Below are positions 1 through 7,778 of a DNA stretch of 36,452 nucleotides, piece by piece (position 1 is the stretch's first letter; each line of letters starts with the position of its first letter). The stretch comes from an uncultured SAR86 cluster bacterium. Lineage in GTDB: Bacteria > Pseudomonadota > Gammaproteobacteria > Magnimaribacterales > D2472. Below the pieces are notes generated by a model. It searched no databases and had not been told where the DNA came from. It saw only the letters and a program-made list of their open reading frames with translations. The stretch is from contig CABYNW010000011.1 in NCBI GenBank assembly GCA_902520495.1, forward strand, positions 1 through 36,452, given 5' to 3'. A program made the position numbers and the translations under genes.

Positions 1-1
1 A

Positions 2-115
2 AGAAATAAAATATTTTGTACCACAACTATGTTTGGAGCTTCTGCAGTAATTGATGCGCTTCAAAGTGGTGAAGATAATTGGACATACAATACGCTCCAA
101 GAAATAAATAAATAA
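2..115 (+). CDS. carB: Carbamoyl-phosphate synthase large subunit, C-terminal end (partial)
   Basis: Only the last 37 codons are in the window; the 5' part lies upstream of base 1. The reading frame ends with TAA at 113-115. The visible peptide has a TTTMFGASAVIDAL stretch that resembles the TTT-x-x-GA segment in the last strand and helix of the CarB allosteric (MGS-like) domain. CarB makes carbamoyl phosphate for pyrimidine and arginine synthesis. Location supports the call, since carB commonly sits directly before greA in gammaproteobacteria. The fragment is short, so the call rests about equally on context and on this motif. Confidence 0.6.
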   Translation, partial: RNKIFCTTTMFGASAVIDALQSGEDNWTYNTLQEINK

Positions 116-128
116 TTTCTCTAATTGT

Positions 129-134
129 TATAAT
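129..134 (+). promoter_or_regulatory. Candidate -10 box for greA, implying a leaderless or near-leaderless mRNA
   Basis: A perfect TATAAT stands 6 nt before the greA ATG at 141, and there is no Shine-Dalgarno sequence. If it is used, transcription would start at about the A of the ATG. No good -35 hexamer is visible, and AT-rich DNA produces such hexamers by chance. Confidence 0.4.
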
Positions 135-140
135 GCTTGT

Positions 141-617
141 ATGAGCAGAACACCACTAACAAAACAAGGCGAAATTTTAATTAAAGAAAAACTTTCGAAT
201 TTAAAATTTGTTGAGAGACCAAAAATTTCTGAAGCCATAGCAGAGGCTAGGGCGCATGGAGACTTAAAGGAAAATGCAGAATATCACGCAGCAAAAGAGC
301 TTCAGGGTTTAATAGAGGCTAAGATTGGTGAGATGGAAAGCGCTCTAGCAAATGCTCAAGTAATTGATGTTAAGGAAATACCAGAAACTGGAAGAGTTGT
401 ATTTGGTTCAACTATTAAAATATACGATGTGGATAATGATAAAGAAATAACATATAAAATCGTTGGCAATTTAGAATCTGATCCTGAGAACGGCGATATT
501 TCAATAGATACTCCAATTGCTCAGGGATTAGTTGGAAAGTTTGTCGATGATGAAATTAAAATAGAAACCCCATCCGGAAATTTAAATTTTGAAATTTTAG
601 AAGTAAAACATATATAA
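141..617 (+). CDS. greA: Transcription elongation factor GreA
   Basis: GreA binds the secondary channel of RNA polymerase and stimulates cleavage of backtracked transcripts. At 158 residues it has the family's usual length. The N-terminal two-thirds is the coiled coil; around residues 37-46 it carries ARAHGDLKEN, whose acidic tip residues coordinate the second Mg ion in the polymerase active site. The C-terminal FKBP-like domain carries the SIDTPIAQGLVGK segment. The gene lies 25 nt after carB, the usual gammaproteobacterial arrangement. No ribosome binding site precedes the ATG; a TATAAT box 6 nt upstream suggests a leaderless message. rlmE follows after 1 nt. Confidence 0.97.
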   Translation: MSRTPLTKQGEILIKEKLSNLKFVERPKISEAIAEARAHGDLKENAEYHAAKELQGLIEAKIGEMESALANAQVIDVKEIPETGRVVFGSTIKIYDVDNDKEITYKIVGNLESDPENGDISIDTPIAQGLVGKFVDDEIKIETPSGNLNFEILEVKHI

Positions 618-618
618 A

Positions 619-1182
619 ATGCATGCTGATAATTGGGCCAATAAAGCAAAAAGTATGGGCTATCGCTCAAGAGCTGTTTTCAAATTAGATGAGATCTTAA
701 ATAAGATTGGCTCCAAAAATAAATATCAAAATGTTTTAGATATAGGATCTTCTCCAGGAGGCTGGTCTCAATACATTAAAAAAAAATATAATAAAGCTAA
801 AGTGTATGCTATCGATATTTTAGATATGGAACCAATTGATGGAGTTAATTTTTATCAAGAAAATATTGAAGATATTGATAATATAATCGATATCAAAAGA
901 TTAAAAGGTGCTTTTAACCTTGTAATTTCTGACATAGCCCCAAACTTGAGTGGTATAAGTGCAGTAGACAATGAAAATGTTTTTGAACTAAATCAATTAA
1001 CTATTAATATTGCAAAGGATTATTTAATTAGTGATGGATTTTTGATAATGAAGACTTTTCAAAATAATAAGTTAAAAGATTTAAGAAAAGAAATGGAATT
1101 ATTTTTTAAAATAGTTCAGACTTATAAGCCTGCTGCATCAAAGAAACAATCAGGCGAGATATACTTATTTGGAGTAAAATAA
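619..1182 (+). CDS. rlmE: 23S rRNA 2'-O-ribose methyltransferase RlmE (FtsJ/RrmJ)
   Basis: Predicted to methylate U2552 (E. coli numbering) in the A loop of 23S rRNA, a late step of large-subunit assembly. The SAM-binding motif I is DIGSSPGGW at residues 41-49. The K-D-K-E catalytic tetrad can be placed at K22, D105 (in SDIAPN), K145 and E180. The protein has 187 residues, about 20 fewer than E. coli RlmE; the missing part is the basic N-terminal tail. An upstream start is excluded by an in-frame stop at 604-606. The ATG is 1 nt after the greA stop, so translational coupling is likely. The rlmE-ftsH pair is standard in gammaproteobacteria. Confidence 0.95.
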   Translation: MHADNWANKAKSMGYRSRAVFKLDEILNKIGSKNKYQNVLDIGSSPGGWSQYIKKKYNKAKVYAIDILDMEPIDGVNFYQENIEDIDNIIDIKRLKGAFNLVISDIAPNLSGISAVDNENVFELNQLTINIAKDYLISDGFLIMKTFQNNKLKDLRKEMELFFKIVQTYKPAASKKQSGEIYLFGVK

Positions 1183-1186
1183 TTTT

Positions 1187-3094
1187 ATGAGTAGTTTTGT
1201 AAGAAATTTAGTAGTATGGGTCGTTCTTGGCTCACTTATGGTTTATGTATTTAATAATGTAGAAAATTCATCTGCAAGAGAACAAATTAGTTATAGTCAA
1301 TTTAAGCAAGAAGTTTTGTCAGACAGAGTTGCTAAAGTTGTCTATAAGGGCGATCAAATGACTATCATTGGTGATCGTTTAGATGGGTCTAAGTTCGAGA
1401 CTACTCATCCAATCTTTAAAAAAGATGAGGCGGTTGACAATGCTATTGAAGAGAATGGTGTTATTGCTGTTTATGAAAAAGTTGAGCAACCATCAATATT
1501 TTCTCAATTATTAGTTGGCGCTTTTCCAATACTATTGTTATTGGCAATCTTTTTCTTCTTCATGAGACAAATGCAAGGCGGGATGTCTGGAAAAGGTGGT
1601 CCTATGTCATTCGGAAGAAGTAAGGCTAAATTGATGGAAGGCGGCAAGGTAAAGACAACTTTTAAAGATGTGGCTGGATGTGAAGAGGCTAAACAAGATG
1701 TTCAAGAATTAGTTGATTTTCTTAGAGATCCAACAAAGTTTCAAAAATTAGGTGGAAAGATACCTAGGGGAGTATTGATGGTAGGTCCTCCAGGAACTGG
1801 TAAGACTCTAATTGCAAGAGCTGTAGCTGGTGAGGCCAAAGTTCCTTTTTTTACAATTTCAGGTTCTGATTTTGTAGAGATGTTTGTTGGTGTTGGAGCC
1901 TCAAGGGTTAGAGATATGTTTGAGCAAGCAAAAAAACAATCTCCATGTATTGTATTCATAGATGAGATTGATGCAGTAGGAAGACATAGAGGCGCTGGAT
2001 TAGGTGGTGGACATGATGAAAGAGAGCAAACTCTCAATCAGTTACTAGTTGAAATGGATGGCTTCGAAGGAAATGATGGTGTTATTGTTATTGCCGCAAC
2101 TAATAGACCTGATGTTCTAGACCCAGCACTTTTAAGACCGGGAAGGTTTGATAGACAAGTTGTTGTAGATCTTCCTGATATTAGAGGCAGGGAAGCTATC
2201 TTAAAAGTTCATATGAGGAAGGTTCCCTTAGCTGCAGATGTTGACCCTCTTGTTATTGCTAGAGGTACTCCAGGATTCTCAGGAGCTGATTTAGCAAATT
2301 TAATTAATGAGGCTGCATTATTCGCAGCAAGATACTCTGATAAAAAAATTGATCAGTCGCATTTAGACCTAGCAAAAGACAAAATCATGATGGGTGCTGA
2401 GAGAAAATCAATGATACTTAGCGAGGAACAAAAACGAATTACTGCTTATCATGAGGCTGGCCATGCAATAGTTGGAAGACTATGTCCGACACATGATCCT
2501 GTTTACAAAGTAACCATTATTCCGAGAGGAAGAGCATTGGGAGTAACAATGTTTTTACCTGAAGAAGATACATATATGCAGAGCAAAGAGTATCTCTTAG
2601 GAAGAATTGCTACTTTGTTTGGAGGAAGGATAGCAGAGAGTATTATCAATGGGCATCAAGGTATTACAACCGGAGCGTCCAATGATATTGAAGTAGCTAC
2701 TGGAATTGCAACAAATATGGTAACAAAATGGGGCTTTTCAGATGAGCTAGGAACAATTAAATATGGTGAAGATGAAGGAAGTCCATTTTTAGGAAGATCT
2801 GCTACGAACCCTGCTCAAATTAGAAGTGATCAAACATCTAAATTAATTGACTCAGAAGTTAAAGCTATCATTGATTCATGTTATGAAAGAGCTGAAAAAT
2901 TATTAAAAGAAAATTTAGATAAGTTAAATGTGATGGCCGACGCATTGCTTAAATATGAGACTATAGATGCGGATCAAATTGATGACATTATGGCAGGCGC
3001 AACTCCAAGAGAACCTAAAGGATGGTCAGATGACACTCCTTCAGGAAAACCTACTAAAAAAACTTCAATAAAAGGCGCTGCAGAAGAGTTATAA
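1187..3094 (+). CDS. ftsH: ATP-dependent zinc metalloprotease FtsH
   Basis: Membrane-anchored AAA+ protease that degrades misfolded membrane proteins and regulatory substrates. Visible in order: transmembrane helix 1 (about residues 6-24), a periplasmic domain, transmembrane helix 2 (about 106-126), Walker A GPPGTGKT (200-207), Walker B IVFIDEID (255-262), the second region of homology ending in RPGRFDR (317-323), the zinc motif HEAGH (422-426) and the third ligand D500 in TTGASND. Its 635 residues are typical. There is no Shine-Dalgarno sequence; a TAAAAT overlapping the rlmE stop lies 6 nt before the ATG. In E. coli folP follows ftsH, but here glmM follows directly. Confidence 0.98.
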   Translation: MSSFVRNLVVWVVLGSLMVYVFNNVENSSAREQISYSQFKQEVLSDRVAKVVYKGDQMTIIGDRLDGSKFETTHPIFKKDEAVDNAIEENGVIAVYEKVEQPSIFSQLLVGAFPILLLLAIFFFFMRQMQGGMSGKGGPMSFGRSKAKLMEGGKVKTTFKDVAGCEEAKQDVQELVDFLRDPTKFQKLGGKIPRGVLMVGPPGTGKTLIARAVAGEAKVPFFTISGSDFVEMFVGVGASRVRDMFEQAKKQSPCIVFIDEIDAVGRHRGAGLGGGHDEREQTLNQLLVEMDGFEGNDGVIVIAATNRPDVLDPALLRPGRFDRQVVVDLPDIRGREAILKVHMRKVPLAADVDPLVIARGTPGFSGADLANLINEAALFAARYSDKKIDQSHLDLAKDKIMMGAERKSMILSEEQKRITAYHEAGHAIVGRLCPTHDPVYKVTIIPRGRALGVTMFLPEEDTYMQSKEYLLGRIATLFGGRIAESIINGHQGITTGASNDIEVATGIATNMVTKWGFSDELGTIKYGEDEGSPFLGRSATNPAQIRSDQTSKLIDSEVKAIIDSCYERAEKLLKENLDKLNVMADALLKYETIDADQIDDIMAGATPREPKGWSDDTPSGKPTKKTSIKGAAEEL

Positions 3095-3095
3095 T
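3090..3095 (+). promoter_or_regulatory. Candidate -10 box for glmM overlapping the ftsH stop
   Basis: A perfect TATAAT overlaps the ftsH TAA and ends 8 nt before the glmM ATG. No Shine-Dalgarno sequence and no clear -35 are seen. It would give a 0-2 nt leader. Chance occurrence is possible in this base composition. Confidence 0.3.
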
Positions 3096-3103
3096 CTTTC
3101 TCC

Positions 3104-4426
3104 ATGAATCTTAAATTTGGTACCGATGGGATTAGGGGCCCAGTCGAAAGTTTAATGACACCCGAAGCATGTTTAAAAATAGGACATGCTACTGGCGCAG
3201 TTATGAAAGAGCTTGGCTGGAATACTGTTGTTATTGGAAAAGATACAAGAATATCAGGCTACATGCTTGAGTCTGCATTACAGGCAGGTTTCATTGCTGC
3301 CGGAGTAAATGTTCAACTTGCTGGACCTTTACCTACCCCAGGTATAGCATACCTCACTAAAACTTTAAGAAATAAATTTGGAGTTGTAATAAGCGCCTCA
3401 CACAATGATTTCTTAGATAACGGAATTAAAATTTTTAATGATAACGGTGAAAAAATTTCCAGAGATATTGAAAAAAGGATTGAAAAATATATTTCATCAG
3501 ATTTGATTCCAGTCCAAACATCTGAAATAGGCAAAGCATATAGATTTGATGAATCAGGACCTAGATACATTGAATTTTGTAAATCAACAGTACCTTCAGA
3601 TATATCTTTCTCTTCCTTAAGAATTGTTTTAGATTGTGCAAACGGTGCTTGCTATAAAGTTAGTCCTGAAATATTTGAAGAATTAGGAGCCGAGGTTATT
3701 ACTCTTGGCAATAATCCAGATGGATATAATATTAATCAAGGATGTGGCTCTACTCATCCAGAACTTATTCAGGAAGAAGTTATAAAGCATAGAGCAGATT
3801 ACGGTATATCTTTAGATGGCGATGGAGATAGGGTTATATTAGTAGATGAAAAAGGCAATATTCTAGATGGAGACGATTTGTTGTATATATTGGCTTTTTC
3901 TAATCCAAATAGAACTGGACCATGGTCAGGCGTCGTTGGAACACTTATGAGTAACCTTGGCTTAGAGAACGGTATTATGAAGCTTGGTTACAAATTTAAA
4001 AGAGCAGATGTTGGCGATAAATATGTAAGCAAGATGTTATCAGATGAGGGTTGGATGTTAGGAGGGGAAACATCAGGTCATATTATATGCAAAGATTTAG
4101 TTAGCACAGGTGATGGAACTATTGCTGCTTTAAAAGTTATTTCTTCATTACTTTTGCTTGAAAAAAAGCCATCAGAAATACTATCTAATTTTACTAAGAT
4201 TCCACAAGTAAATAAGGCAGTCGTGGTATCCAATAAAGATATTGTTAATGATAAAGATCTTAAATCTCTTTTAAAAGAAGTAGAATCAGATATGACTGTC
4301 GGAAGGATATTAGTGAGGCCATCAGGAACTGAATCAAAAATTAGAATTATGGTAGAAGCGCCTGAAAAGAAAGTTGCTGAAAAGTATGCAACTGATATAG
4401 AAAAACTTATTAAATCAAAATTATGA
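3104..4426 (+). CDS. glmM: Phosphoglucosamine mutase GlmM
   Basis: Interconverts glucosamine-6-phosphate and glucosamine-1-phosphate, feeding UDP-GlcNAc for peptidoglycan and lipopolysaccharide. It belongs to the alpha-D-phosphohexomutase family. The N-terminus has the FGTDGIRG motif. The phosphoserine loop is ISASHN, with the catalytic serine at S99. The metal loop is DGDGDR (238-243), and the C-terminal phosphate-binding loop is RPSGTES. The length, 440 residues, fits the family (E. coli 445). The last codons overlap the tpiA start by 4 nt (ATGA), so translation is probably coupled. Confidence 0.97.
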   Translation: MNLKFGTDGIRGPVESLMTPEACLKIGHATGAVMKELGWNTVVIGKDTRISGYMLESALQAGFIAAGVNVQLAGPLPTPGIAYLTKTLRNKFGVVISASHNDFLDNGIKIFNDNGEKISRDIEKRIEKYISSDLIPVQTSEIGKAYRFDESGPRYIEFCKSTVPSDISFSSLRIVLDCANGACYKVSPEIFEELGAEVITLGNNPDGYNINQGCGSTHPELIQEEVIKHRADYGISLDGDGDRVILVDEKGNILDGDDLLYILAFSNPNRTGPWSGVVGTLMSNLGLENGIMKLGYKFKRADVGDKYVSKMLSDEGWMLGGETSGHIICKDLVSTGDGTIAALKVISSLLLLEKKPSEILSNFTKIPQVNKAVVVSNKDIVNDKDLKSLLKEVESDMTVGRILVRPSGTESKIRIMVEAPEKKVAEKYATDIEKLIKSKL

Positions 4427-5202
4427 TAATTGCTAATTTTAAGTCAAACATAGTGGATTATCAGATATGGGTAAGAGACTTTATGAACTCATGCCCGCCA
4501 GTAGAATTTTATGTAGGAATGGCTCCGCCATTTATTTATTTTTTTGATAATTATGTTTCAAGATTAGAATTCTGGAGCAATAGAGATGAATCAGATCATG
4601 ATATGTGGAATATGCACATTGGAGCTCAAGATGCTGATCATTCATCAGGATCAAGAACAGGTGCAATATCTGTTGGAATGCTCGAACAGCATGCGATAGC
4701 TTTTGTAATTATTGGCCATTCAGAAAGAAGAGAATTTTTTCATGAAGATAATGACTTGATTAGAAAAAAAATACATGCCGTTAACGGAAGCAAGCTAAGA
4801 CCAATACTCTGCATTGGAGAGACAAAAGAAGAAAATAAAGAGGGTATTACAAAAGATGTCCTAAAAAATCAACTTGAAGTAATTGATGGTTTAGAACTTG
4901 GTAAAAATTTTACAATTGCCTATGAGCCTGTTTGGGCAATTGGAAGCGGGCTAACACCAGAACCAAAAGATATAAATGATATTCATAAATATATAAAAGA
5001 TGTTGTACAATCCATTTCTGCAAATAATCTTGTACCTGACGTTATTTACGGTGGAAGTGTAACTAATAAAAATGCTAAAAGTTTTTTTATAGAAGAGTTT
5101 GTAGATGGTGCTTTGGTAGGAGGAGCTTCACTAGATGGCTCCACCTTTGGAGAGATAGTTAATATATGGGAACTAATTTATAATACAAGTGAAACAAGAT
5201 GA
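4423..5202 (+). CDS. tpiA: Triosephosphate isomerase
   Basis: Glycolytic and gluconeogenic enzyme interconverting dihydroxyacetone phosphate and glyceraldehyde-3-phosphate. Catalytic residues are visible: K7 in NFKSN, H99 in GHSERR and E168 in AYEPVWAIGSG, followed by the phosphate-gripping loop 6; YGGSVT and GALVGGASL form the C-terminal phosphate site. It has 259 residues, a normal size. The N-terminal motif is FKSN where WKMN is more usual. It overlaps glmM by 4 nt and secG by 4 nt. The glmM-tpiA-secG order is also found in Pseudomonas-type gammaproteobacteria. Confidence 0.96.
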   Translation: MIIANFKSNIVDYQIWVRDFMNSCPPVEFYVGMAPPFIYFFDNYVSRLEFWSNRDESDHDMWNMHIGAQDADHSSGSRTGAISVGMLEQHAIAFVIIGHSERREFFHEDNDLIRKKIHAVNGSKLRPILCIGETKEENKEGITKDVLKNQLEVIDGLELGKNFTIAYEPVWAIGSGLTPEPKDINDIHKYIKDVVQSISANNLVPDVIYGGSVTNKNAKSFFIEEFVDGALVGGASLDGSTFGEIVNIWELIYNTSETR

Positions 5203-5510
5203 TAGTTTTTTTAACAGTTATTAATATAATTTTGGCGGTTGTGATAATAACAATGGTTTTATTTCAGCAAGGGAAAGGGTCTGATTTGGGCTCAGCTTTT
5301 GGTGGAGGTTCTTCAAATTCAATGTTTGGAGCACTTGGACCATCAGATTTTCTTGGAAAATTAACTTATATGCTAGTAGCTGTATGGCTGATACTTTCAT
5401 TATTGCTTGCATATTTATTAAAAAATGAAAATTCTGAGGTAATTTTTGAAACTCCTTTGATTGAAGAAGCAATAGAAGAGACTCTTTCCGACGAGATTCC
5501 AATAGAATAG
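5199..5510 (+). CDS. secG: Protein translocase subunit SecG
   Basis: Small inner-membrane subunit of the SecYEG translocon. There are two transmembrane helices, about residues 1-19 and 49-72, joined by the conserved cytoplasmic loop QQGKGSDLGSAFGGG. The C-terminal tail is acidic. At 103 residues it is normal (E. coli 110). It overlaps tpiA by 4 nt. The tRNA-Leu gene on the opposite strand begins only 8 nt after the stop, so the two genes converge with no room for a conventional terminator between them. Confidence 0.95.
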   Translation: MIVFLTVINIILAVVIITMVLFQQGKGSDLGSAFGGGSSNSMFGALGPSDFLGKLTYMLVAVWLILSLLLAYLLKNENSEVIFETPLIEEAIEETLSDEIPIE

Positions 5511-5517
5511 TATCAAC

Positions 5518-5604
5518 TGGTGCCGAAGGCGGGACTTGAACCCGCACGAGTTTTCACTCACTAGCCCCTCAAGCTAGCGTGTCTACCAATTCCACCACTT
5601 CGGC
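5518..5604 (-). tRNA. tRNA-Leu (anticodon GAG)
   Basis: On the minus strand an 87-nt type II tRNA can be folded. The acceptor arms are GCCGAAG and CTTCGGC, followed by discriminator A and an encoded CCA. The anticodon loop is TTGAGGG with 5-bp arms CTAGC/GCTAG, there is a long variable arm, and the T loop is TTCAAGT. The anticodon GAG reads CUC/CUU. The same tRNA lies between secG and the initiator tRNA in E. coli, but there it is on the secG strand; here it is inverted. Confidence 0.95.
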
Positions 5605-5614
5605 AAAAAACGTG

Positions 5615-5620
5615 ATTATA
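5615..5620 (-). promoter_or_regulatory. Candidate -10 box for tRNA-Leu
   Basis: Read on the minus strand this is a perfect TATAAT, 10 nt before the tRNA 5' end and followed by a short CACG-T6 spacer. The -35 is weak. Placement between two divergent tRNA genes favours a real promoter. Confidence 0.4.
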
Positions 5621-5653
5621 ACAACATTATATTTGTTCTAATATAAAATTTAC

Positions 5654-5680
5654 TTGACCAATCTATCTTACTTTCATAAA
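5654..5680 (+). promoter_or_regulatory. Candidate promoter for tRNA-fMet
   Basis: TTGACC (5654-5659) and CATAAA (5675-5680) are separated by 15 nt, followed by a GC-containing discriminator up to the tRNA at 5698. The spacing is shorter than ideal. It lies in the 93-nt gap between divergent tRNA genes. Confidence 0.35.
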
Positions 5681-5697
5681 CTTCATGTTCGCTGCGT

Positions 5698-5774
<77 letters not shown>

Positions 5775-5796
5775 CAGTTAAATAATTTTTTTTGTG

Positions 5797-5815
5797 GGGC
5801 ATATGCCCTTTTTTT
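5797..5815 (+). terminator. Short intrinsic terminator between tRNA-fMet and rimP
   Basis: GGGC-ATAT-GCCC is followed immediately by seven T residues. The stem is short but G/C only. Placed 22 nt after the tRNA, it would end tRNA-fMet transcripts, with read-through supplying the rimP-nusA operon unless that operon has its own start. E. coli also has terminators between metY and the downstream operon. Confidence 0.6.
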
Positions 5816-5823
5816 GTATAAAA

Positions 5824-6315
5824 ATGAACAAAGATGAGTTTAAAAATATTATCGAGCCTGTTGTAAACAGGAATAATTGTATTTTATGGGGCATAGAAAT
5901 CTTAAGAGGAAAAAAAAGAAATACACTAAGAGTTTTTATTGATTCCAATCAGGTCGTAGACATAAATGATTGTGAAAATATATCAAAAGATCTTAGTTAT
6001 GAACCCATGCTTGATGTCACTCTTGGTGATGACTATATTTTAGAGGTTTCAAGCCCTGGTGTAGACAGAAAATTTTTTGCCATTGATCAACTTAATAGTT
6101 TTCTTGGTGAAGAGATAGAATTCAAAACAAAAGAATTAATTGATGGCCAAAGAAAATTTACAGGAACATTATCTAAATGCGATGAAAATTATCTTTATAT
6201 ACAAAAAATTAAAAACAATGGGCAACTAACTAAATTTAAATTCAATGAATTAGATATGTGTAAATTAAAACCAAACTATAATAAATTAATAAAGGAATAT
6301 TCTCATGCAAAGTAA
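5824..6315 (+). CDS. rimP: Ribosome maturation factor RimP
   Basis: Needed for assembly of the 30S subunit (pseudoknot and head region). The protein has 163 residues from the chosen start. An N-terminal alpha/beta domain ends in LEVSSPGVDRKF, which matches the family signature EVSSPGLDRPL; the C-terminal SH3-like beta domain follows. A frame extension to GTG at 5794 is rejected because that codon sits inside the terminator hairpin and the extra residues do not match the family. The ATG lacks a clear Shine-Dalgarno sequence. The end overlaps the nusA start by 11 nt. Confidence 0.93.
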   Translation: MNKDEFKNIIEPVVNRNNCILWGIEILRGKKRNTLRVFIDSNQVVDINDCENISKDLSYEPMLDVTLGDDYILEVSSPGVDRKFFAIDQLNSFLGEEIEFKTKELIDGQRKFTGTLSKCDENYLYIQKIKNNGQLTKFKFNELDMCKLKPNYNKLIKEYSHAK

Positions 6316-7765
6316 TGAAATTTTAGGGGTTGTTGATTCAGTATCAACAGAAAAGGGTATAGAAAAAGATATTATATTTAAAGCTATTGAAATTGCTATA
6401 GCCTCAGCATCACAAAGGCATTTTCATGAAGATGCAGATTTATATGTAGAAATTGATAGAGAAACTGGAGAATACTCAACTCACAGAAACTGGCTTGTAT
6501 TTGATAAAGATGATGAAGAGTTCCATCATGAGACACATATTTCAAAAGAAGATTCTAAATTAGATGTTGGAGAAACTTACTCTCTTAAACAGGAAAATAT
6601 AGTTTTTGGAAGAATCGAAACTCAGGCTGCTAGGCAGGTTATGCTCCAAAAAGTAAGAGAAGCTGAGAGAGAAAAAATTGTTGAACAATTTAAATCACAA
6701 AATAATAAATTAGTTTCTGGTTCCGTGAAAAGAGTCACTAGAGATAATATTATAGTCGATATTACTCACGAGGCAGAGGCTCTGCTTCCAAGAGATAAAT
6801 TAATGCCGGGAGAGATATATAAGATTAACGATCGAATTAGGGCAGTTCTTCAGATTATCGAAGTTGAAGGAAGAGGCCCTCAGTTAATGCTAAATAGATC
6901 ATGTCCTGAGATGGTAACCGAATTATTTAATATAGAAGTTCCTGAAATTAATGAAGATGTCATTGAGATAAGAGGTATTGCTAGGGATGCTGGATCTAGA
7001 TCAAAAATAGCAGTTAAGACCAATGATGGAAGAATTGATCCAGTTGGAGCATGTGTTGGCATGAGGGGCTCAAGAGTTCAAGCTGTATCATCAGAACTCG
7101 GTAATGAAAGAATAGACATAATTATTTTTGATGATAATCCAGCTCAGTTAGTAATTAATGCTTTATCACCAGCTAAAGTTGAATCAATAGTAATGGATGA
7201 AGATTCTAGATCAATGGATATCGCTGTTAATGAAGATAATTTAGCTTTAGCTATAGGTTCAAGAGGGCAAAATATTCGATTAGCATCGAGACTTGTTGGT
7301 TGGAATTTAAATATTATTAGTAATGAGGAAGCAGAAGCAAAGGTTAAAGTTGATGAAACAGAGTTTTTAGCAAAAATTGTTGATAGTCTTGATATAAAAG
7401 AAGATATAGCAGAAAAAGTTATTTCAAGCGGTCTTTCAAGTTTTGATGATATAGCATATGCTGATAATGCTTTATTTAAAGAATATATAGATTCAGAAGA
7501 AGAAATAAATAGAATTAAATCAGCTGCAGAAGATACTGCTTTACTAGAGGCAATGGGGGTAGTTACTGAAGAAGAAGATAACGTCGAATCTCTTACAGAT
7601 TTAAGTTTGGATGAGGAGAATATTCAAAAATTATCTAATAAGGGGATTAAAAATAAAGATGACCTTGCTGAACTTTCAATTGATGAGCTTCAAGACATTA
7701 TTGATATTTCAGAAGATGATGCATCTAAAATGATAATGAAAGCTAGAGAACATTGGTTTAATTAA
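6305..7765 (+). CDS. nusA: Transcription termination/antitermination factor NusA
   Basis: Binds RNA polymerase and nascent RNA and modulates pausing, termination and rRNA antitermination. The order is an N-terminal polymerase-binding domain (about 1-130, starting NEILGVVDSVS), an S1 domain (about 135-200), two KH domains (about 225-345, with GACVGMRGSRVQAV and AIGSRGQNIRLAS) and two acidic repeats at the C-terminus (about 355-486) as in E. coli, where they contact the RNA polymerase alpha subunit. The length is 486 (E. coli 495). The start ATG lies within the end of rimP. Confidence 0.97.
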   Translation: MQSNEILGVVDSVSTEKGIEKDIIFKAIEIAIASASQRHFHEDADLYVEIDRETGEYSTHRNWLVFDKDDEEFHHETHISKEDSKLDVGETYSLKQENIVFGRIETQAARQVMLQKVREAEREKIVEQFKSQNNKLVSGSVKRVTRDNIIVDITHEAEALLPRDKLMPGEIYKINDRIRAVLQIIEVEGRGPQLMLNRSCPEMVTELFNIEVPEINEDVIEIRGIARDAGSRSKIAVKTNDGRIDPVGACVGMRGSRVQAVSSELGNERIDIIIFDDNPAQLVINALSPAKVESIVMDEDSRSMDIAVNEDNLALAIGSRGQNIRLASRLVGWNLNIISNEEAEAKVKVDETEFLAKIVDSLDIKEDIAEKVISSGLSSFDDIAYADNALFKEYIDSEEEINRIKSAAEDTALLEAMGVVTEEEDNVESLTDLSLDEENIQKLSNKGIKNKDDLAELSIDELQDIIDISEDDASKMIMKAREHWFN

Positions 7766-7778
7766 AAAGGAAATTATT

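Noticed and set aside
2-115. carB fragment as a pseudogene
   Set aside because: The frame is open to the window edge; truncation is due to the window, not to a mutation seen here.
5221-5547. Minus-strand frame crossing secG and tRNA-Leu
   Set aside because: Its N-terminus is translated tRNA sequence; the rest mirrors secG.
5794-5823. GTG start extending rimP by ten codons
   Set aside because: The codon lies at the terminator hairpin and the extra residues do not match RimP; ATG at 5824 matches the family start.
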